DNA of 37,306 nucleotides, from assembly GCA_903877125.1 (NCBI GenBank), contig CAIRCM010000124.1, positions 1 to 37,306 on the forward strand, written 5' to 3'. Shown here piece after piece: positions 34,644 through 37,306 of this stretch. Under the pieces are notes generated by a model. It had not been told where the DNA came from and made no database searches. It saw nothing but the letters and a program-made list of their open reading frames with translations. Positions within the stretch are counted from its first letter, which is position 1. Each line of letters starts with the position of its first letter. The DNA is from an uncultured Acetobacteraceae bacterium (GTDB lineage Bacteria; Pseudomonadota; Alphaproteobacteria; Acetobacterales; Acetobacteraceae). The position numbers and the translations under genes were made by a program.

Positions 34644-34668
34644 CAGACGGAAAAAACGGAGGCGCCGG

Positions 34669-34965
34669 ATGATCGTGAGCTTTCGGGACGAATGGCTGCG
34701 CGCGTTCTTCGTCGAGGACACACGGTCGCGGCACATCCCGTCCGATCTCGAAAGCCGGCTCTTTCGCAAGCTCCAGATGATCGACGACGCGACGACCGAT
34801 CAGGACTTGCGAGTGCCGCCCAGTAATCACTTTGAGAAGCTGCGCGGCAATCTGGCAGGGTTCCACTCGATCCGTGTCAACAGTCAGTGGCGGCTGGTCT
34901 TCCAGTGGGACGGCAGCCGCGGCGAGGCGGAAGGCATCTATCTCGACGACCACAGCTACAGATGA
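34669..34965 (+). CDS. higB: HigB/RelE-family toxin of a type II toxin-antitoxin pair
   Basis: The product is 98 aa; the ATG at 34669 follows GGAGG, whereas the frame's earlier Met lies before that site. The fold is the HigB (plasmid maintenance killer) type: MIVSFRDEWLRAFFVED, LESRLFRKLQMIDDATTDQD, NHFEKLRGNLAGFHSIRVN and WRLVFQWDG. HigB cuts mRNA on translating ribosomes. The toxin-first order and the HigA-type antitoxin eight bases downstream are standard for this system. The protein seems complete. Confidence 0.93.
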   Translation: MIVSFRDEWLRAFFVEDTRSRHIPSDLESRLFRKLQMIDDATTDQDLRVPPSNHFEKLRGNLAGFHSIRVNSQWRLVFQWDGSRGEAEGIYLDDHSYR

Positions 34966-34973
34966 GGCGAACC

Positions 34974-35282
34974 ATGCTGACGACGAAGCGCAAGCCGGCC
35001 ACAGTCGGCGAAATTCTGGTCGAGGAATTCATGCAGCCCATGGGGCTGACCCAAGCCGCGTTGGCGGAAGCGATGGGCGTGCAGCGCAAGCATGTCAACG
35101 AGCTGTGCAACGACCGCCGGACCGTGACGGCGGCGACCGCGCTCCTCCTGGCGCGTGTCTTTGGCAACAGTCCGGACTTCTGGTTGAACGTGCAGCGGCG
35201 CAGCGATCTGTGGGAGGCGATGAACAGTCCCCGCGAGCGCGAGCGGATAGAACGTGCGACGCCACTCGGTACGGCGGCGTGA
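34974..35282 (+). CDS. higA: HigA-family XRE antitoxin
   Basis: The product is 102 aa from MLTTKRKPATVGEILVEEF with GAGGCGA in front. The XRE domain (about 12-75) is the HigA type: FMQPMGLTQAALAEAMGVQR, VNELCNDRRTVTAATALLLA and FGNSPDFWLNVQRRSDLWEA. It neutralises HigB and, with it, represses the promoter at the 34627-34643 palindrome. Eight bases separate it from higB. Confidence 0.94.
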   Translation: MLTTKRKPATVGEILVEEFMQPMGLTQAALAEAMGVQRKHVNELCNDRRTVTAATALLLARVFGNSPDFWLNVQRRSDLWEAMNSPRERERIERATPLGTAA

Positions 35283-35365
35283 TCTTTGTTGCCGGGAAGA
35301 GGAAGAATGCTCTGGCTTAGAAATCGGCCGTTCCGGTCCCGGAGGCTCCGAGCGATCCTGACGCA

Positions 35366-35581
35366 ATGGCCCGACCACGCACCAGCCTGGGCACCTTGCC
35401 CGATGACCTTTACATTCCGATCGAGCCTTGGCCTCGCATTGGTCAGCCGGCAAGGCACGAGCTGTCGGCGTGGACCGTCACTGACGATTGGCCCGAGCGC
35501 GTGCCGATCACCGACACCGAGCTCGATGTGTTCGAGGCATGGTTCGGCGATTTGTTCGATGAGCTATTCAGGCCGCATTGA
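35366..35581 (+). CDS. 71-aa acidic protein downstream of higBA, unknown function
   Basis: This looks like a real protein: balanced, acidic and tryptophan-rich, with DDLYIPIEPWPRIGQP, HELSAWTVTDDWPERVPI and DTELDVFEAWFGDLFDELF. I associate similar small proteins with alphaproteobacterial mobile regions but know no function. The ribosome site before ATG 35366 is weak (GATCC). It is 83 bases after higA on the same strand, so it may be a third member of that operon. Acidic, helical character would also suit a partner of a basic toxin or nucleic-acid mimic, but that is speculation. Confidence 0.6.
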   Translation: MARPRTSLGTLPDDLYIPIEPWPRIGQPARHELSAWTVTDDWPERVPITDTELDVFEAWFGDLFDELFRPH

Positions 35582-35667
35582 TGATCTAAGTGTCTGACTG
35601 AAAATTAATGTGCGTGATTCCAGCAGGTTATGATTCTTTGTGTTTTGCGAAGACAACGGAGAATCGA

Positions 35668-36342
35668 ATGGCCTGGACCTAAACCACGCGCGCTCAGCAT
35701 GACCGATGCGGGCTGCGCTATGCAAGCGACACCACCGATGAAGAATGGAAAATCGTGGGACCTTTCCTCGAGCGATCCTCATGGGTTGGACGGCCCGCCA
35801 AGCATACGCGGCGGAACATCTGGGACGCGATCCAGTATCTCGCGGCGTCCGGCTGCCAGTGGCGTATGCTGCCCAAGGATTTTCCGCCGTATTCGACGGT
35901 GCAGCACTACTTTTACAACTGGCCCGACAGCGGCTCGATGGTGGCGGTCAACGAGGCGCTGGCGGCCGCAAGCCGCCTGATCGCCGGCCGAACCGAGACC
36001 GCGTTGGCCGGCATTATCGATAGCCAATCCGTCAAGACCACTGAAAGCGGCGGACCGCGCGGCTACGACGCGGGGAAAAAGATCAAGGGACGCAAGCGTC
36101 GCATTGTCACCGATACGCAGGGCAATATCCTCGATGCCTACGTTCATACGGCGGACATCCAGGATCGAGACGGCGCGCCGTCCCTCATCGAAAGGGCCAG
36201 GGATATTTGTCCGACACTCGTCACGATGTTCGCGGACGGCGGCTACGCTGGCGACAAACTGGCAAAGGCGATCTCGCATATCGAGGGTCTTGCCCTCGAG
36301 ATCGTCAAACGCTCGGATACAGCCGTGGGTTTCGTGGTATTG
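35668..36342 (+). pseudogene. IS5-family transposase remnant (early stop codon, C-terminus lost)
   Basis: The frame starts at ATG 35668 (MAWT) after GGAGAATC, but codon 5 is TAA (35680-35682), probably from GAA. The frame then continues unbroken: RYASDTTDEEWKIVGPFLER, GCQWRMLPKDFPPYSTVQHY, IIDSQSVKTTESGGPRGYDA (first Asp of the DDE triad), KIKGRKRRIVTDTQGN and TLVTMFADGGYAGDKLA (second Asp). The homology ends at GFVVL (36342), before the region with the catalytic Glu (normally WVVERTFAW). The 3' end is joined to copy 2 of the repeated tail. With a nonsense codon and no Glu it cannot transpose. I could not identify terminal inverted repeats. Confidence 0.88.
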
Positions 36343-36344
36343 TC

Positions 36345-36383
36345 CAAGCGGATGATCGCTATGTCTACGCCGTAGCGCTCTGA
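36345..36383 (+). repeat. C-terminal coding tail, copy 2 (…RYVYAVAL-stop)
   Basis: Immediately after the broken IS5 transposase, another frame reads QADDRYVYAVAL and TGA. The match to copies 1 and 3 begins only at the DD pair, upstream of which the sequence is IS5. The junction therefore marks a recombination or insertion point between the element and the gene family that owns this tail. Confidence 0.55.
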
Positions 36384-36435
36384 TTAATATGTCCGCCACC
36401 GACGTCACGACCGATGTGTGGGCACGTACCAAACT

Positions 36436-36819
36436 CTACGCAAGCCATTCTTTCGGCACGTTCAAAGCCCCCGCGAGCTTTTCAATCGTCTCAGGAGTGC
36501 CTGTGCGGCGCCCGTTTTCCAGATCGGACAAGTAACCCTGGCCGATACCTGTTTTGAACGCCAAATGCAGTTGCGTTTCATCGCGCCACTTCCGAATGGC
36601 TTTCAGTCGACTGTCGCCGCGAAGAATTGCCGCGCTAACCTCCCGGGGCAGCACGACACCGCCAGCAGCTAATTCGGCCTTCCGGGCATCGTAGATGGCG
36701 ACATCGTCGATATACTCGGCCTCGTGATCCGCGCGTTCGAGGAGCGCCTCATATTCGGCCCGGGGCAGCACCACAAGTTCTTCGCCGCTGGGCGTCCGAA
36801 TGATCTGTGGTGCACTCAT
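36436..36819 (-). CDS. Antitoxin combining a Phd-like N-terminus with an XRE domain
   Basis: The product is 127 aa; the start at MSAPQIIRTPSGEELVVLPR is eight bases after AAGGAG, and the longer frame overlaps the toxin gene. Residues 1-50 (LPRAEYEALLERADHEAEYID) resemble the Phd/YefM-type strand-helix module that clamps a RelE toxin. Residues about 70-127 are an XRE helix-turn-helix (RKWRDETQLHLAFKTGIGQG, LSDLENGRRTGTPETIEKLA). It follows the RelE-like toxin gene by four bases, and its Shine-Dalgarno lies inside the toxin's last codons. It should neutralise the toxin and repress the promoter through the two palindromes upstream. Confidence 0.9.
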   Translation of the reverse strand: MSAPQIIRTPSGEELVVLPRAEYEALLERADHEAEYIDDVAIYDARKAELAAGGVVLPREVSAAILRGDSRLKAIRKWRDETQLHLAFKTGIGQGYLSDLENGRRTGTPETIEKLAGALNVPKEWLA

Positions 36820-36823
36820 GGCG

Positions 36824-37075
36824 TTAGCTCCTTTTGTAAGTCGTCGTGGCCCGGCGGCCGATGTAGATCGCCAGGATCGTGGTTGCATCTTCATCGAAGA
36901 TCACCCGATAGCTGCCGATGCGCAGGCGGTAACCATCGCGGCCCTGAAGGGCCTTCACGTCACCTTGGCCGGTCATCGCGTAGCGGTTAAGCCCGGCCTC
37001 CACCTGCTCACGAGCATCTCGGGGAAGGGCATCGAGATCCTTCGCGGCGCTCAGCGTGAGGATGATCGTCTTCAT
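36824..37075 (-). CDS. RelE/ParE-family toxin
   Basis: The product is 83 aa, the standard RelE size: LSAAKDLDALPRDAREQVEA, KALQGRDGYRLRIGSYRVIF and ILAIYIGRRATTTY. The conserved GxYRLRxGxYRVxF stretch and final aromatic residues match mRNA-cleaving RelE toxins. There is no Shine-Dalgarno before its ATG (37073-37075); the upstream bases are instead a -10 element and an operator, so the message may be leaderless. The toxin is encoded first, with the antitoxin four bases later. Confidence 0.93.
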   Translation of the reverse strand: MKTIILTLSAAKDLDALPRDAREQVEAGLNRYAMTGQGDVKALQGRDGYRLRIGSYRVIFDEDATTILAIYIGRRATTTYKRS

Positions 37076-37076
37076 C

Positions 37077-37125
37077 GGTGATAATATCGCTCAATTTCCC
37101 GTGCCAGTCAAGCGATAATATCGCT
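37077..37125 (-). promoter_or_regulatory. Promoter and paired operators of the RelE/XRE toxin-antitoxin module
   Basis: Two copies of a 15-bp palindrome flank the promoter: AGCGATAATATCGCT (37111-37125, perfect) and GGTGATAATATCGCT (37077-37091, two changes), 34 bases centre to centre. On the minus strand TTGACT begins in the last base pairs of the upstream copy, and TATTAT lies within the start-proximal copy (spacing 19; GATATT gives 17). Binding of the antitoxin to both would block -35 and -10 at once. Confidence 0.7.
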
Positions 37126-37175
37126 TCTTGCCGTGGCGCCAGCGAAAATCGGCTACGGTAGCGGGCTCCGGTGTA

Positions 37176-37232
37176 AACTGGCGGGCCACGCCGGATAGCG
37201 ATGATCACTACGTTTACGCCATAGCCCTATGA
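37176..37232 (+). repeat. C-terminal coding tail, copy 3 (…HYVYAIAL-stop)
   Basis: Nineteen codons read NWRATPDSDDHYVYAIAL and TGA, aligned over full length with copy 1. The upstream frame (RKSATVAGSGV) does not match copy 1, so the shared part is restricted to the tail. The 74 bases after it to the window end hold no recognisable gene. Confidence 0.6.
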
Positions 37233-37306
37233 AAGGCTGTTTGCCAGAAGCCGGAACTGCATCCCCAGGCGATTTTGGGCCAGAACGGTGCGTCTTATTC
37301 AAGGGA

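Larger units (their letters stand above)
34157..34668. other. Gene-poor stretch with decayed coding sequence
   Basis: No intact gene is supported over these 512 bases. The first 280 bases are GC-rich, with Pro/Arg-rich frames that look like shadows or debris. From about 34430 the composition becomes more AT-rich, and one frame reads EPELYRKWQRFQMDKRDN before ending in the repeated tail described separately (34499-34555). The last 45 bases carry the higBA promoter and operator. The change of composition and the orphan tail suggest the boundary of an acquired region. Confidence 0.5.

Overview
The window reads as chromosome of a high-GC alphaproteobacterium, most likely Rhodospirillales/Acetobacteraceae-like. 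Supporting this are the run kdsD-lptC-lptA-lptB-rpoN-hpf, a DUF1476 F1-ATPase inhibitor (zeta) gene, an FzlA-like GST-fold protein, a HemJ-type protoporphyrinogen oxidase, many ATGA/GTGA translational overlaps and one exact TTAA-N7-TTAAC (CtrA-type) site. No 16S gene is present, so the taxon is inferred.

Layout. 1-1719: an edge-truncated pentapeptide-repeat gene coupled to an unrecognised 312-aa protein with an HTH-like N-terminus, then a tiny membrane-protein-like ORF and a long hairpin. 1720-4958: a + strand catabolic-looking set (FAH-family hydrolase, small EthD-like barrel protein, HSL-type esterase, SDR). 4980-11523 (- strand): envelope and regulation block, tRNA-Leu(CAG), RNase D, kdsD-lptCAB (LPS/Kdo and LPS export, every junction ATGA), rpoN and hpf. 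11669-14007: NDUFA9-like protein, FzlA-like protein, zeta inhibitor and a small membrane protein. 14085-19121: AI-2E family permease, hyi-garR (glyoxylate/tartronate semialdehyde route), an XRE regulator and a BT1-family permease. 19230-27225: a lone HyuA facing a six-gene operon (livH, livM-livG fusion, livF, substrate-binding protein, MBL hydrolase, hemJ). 27317-31711: a PLP aminotransferase, an XRE-cupin regulator divergent from a duplicated two-cupin protein, pyridoxal kinase and an acyltransferase. 31858-34156: methyltransferase, a broken GxxExxY gene and an amidohydrolase. 34157-37306: an accessory patch with two toxin-antitoxin modules, a dead IS5-family transposase and three dispersed copies of one C-terminal coding tail.

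The metabolic genes suggest import of an amino-acid-like or amide substrate by the Liv system, with hydrolysis (HyuA, MBL, amidohydrolase) and a glyoxylate node (Hyi, GarR, class V aminotransferase) supplied with cofactor by the pyridoxal kinase. This is inference from neighbourhood only.

The most notable points are a Walker A Lys-to-Thr change in LptB, an otherwise essential ATPase; the repeated tails ending in YVYA[IV]AL; a toxin-antitoxin promoter boxed in by two copies of a 15-bp palindrome; the livM-livG fusion in an operon ending in hemJ; and the tandem-duplicated cupin next to an XRE-cupin regulator. I did not find a clear, complete new defence system. The nearest candidate is the HTH-like/pentapeptide pair at the left edge.
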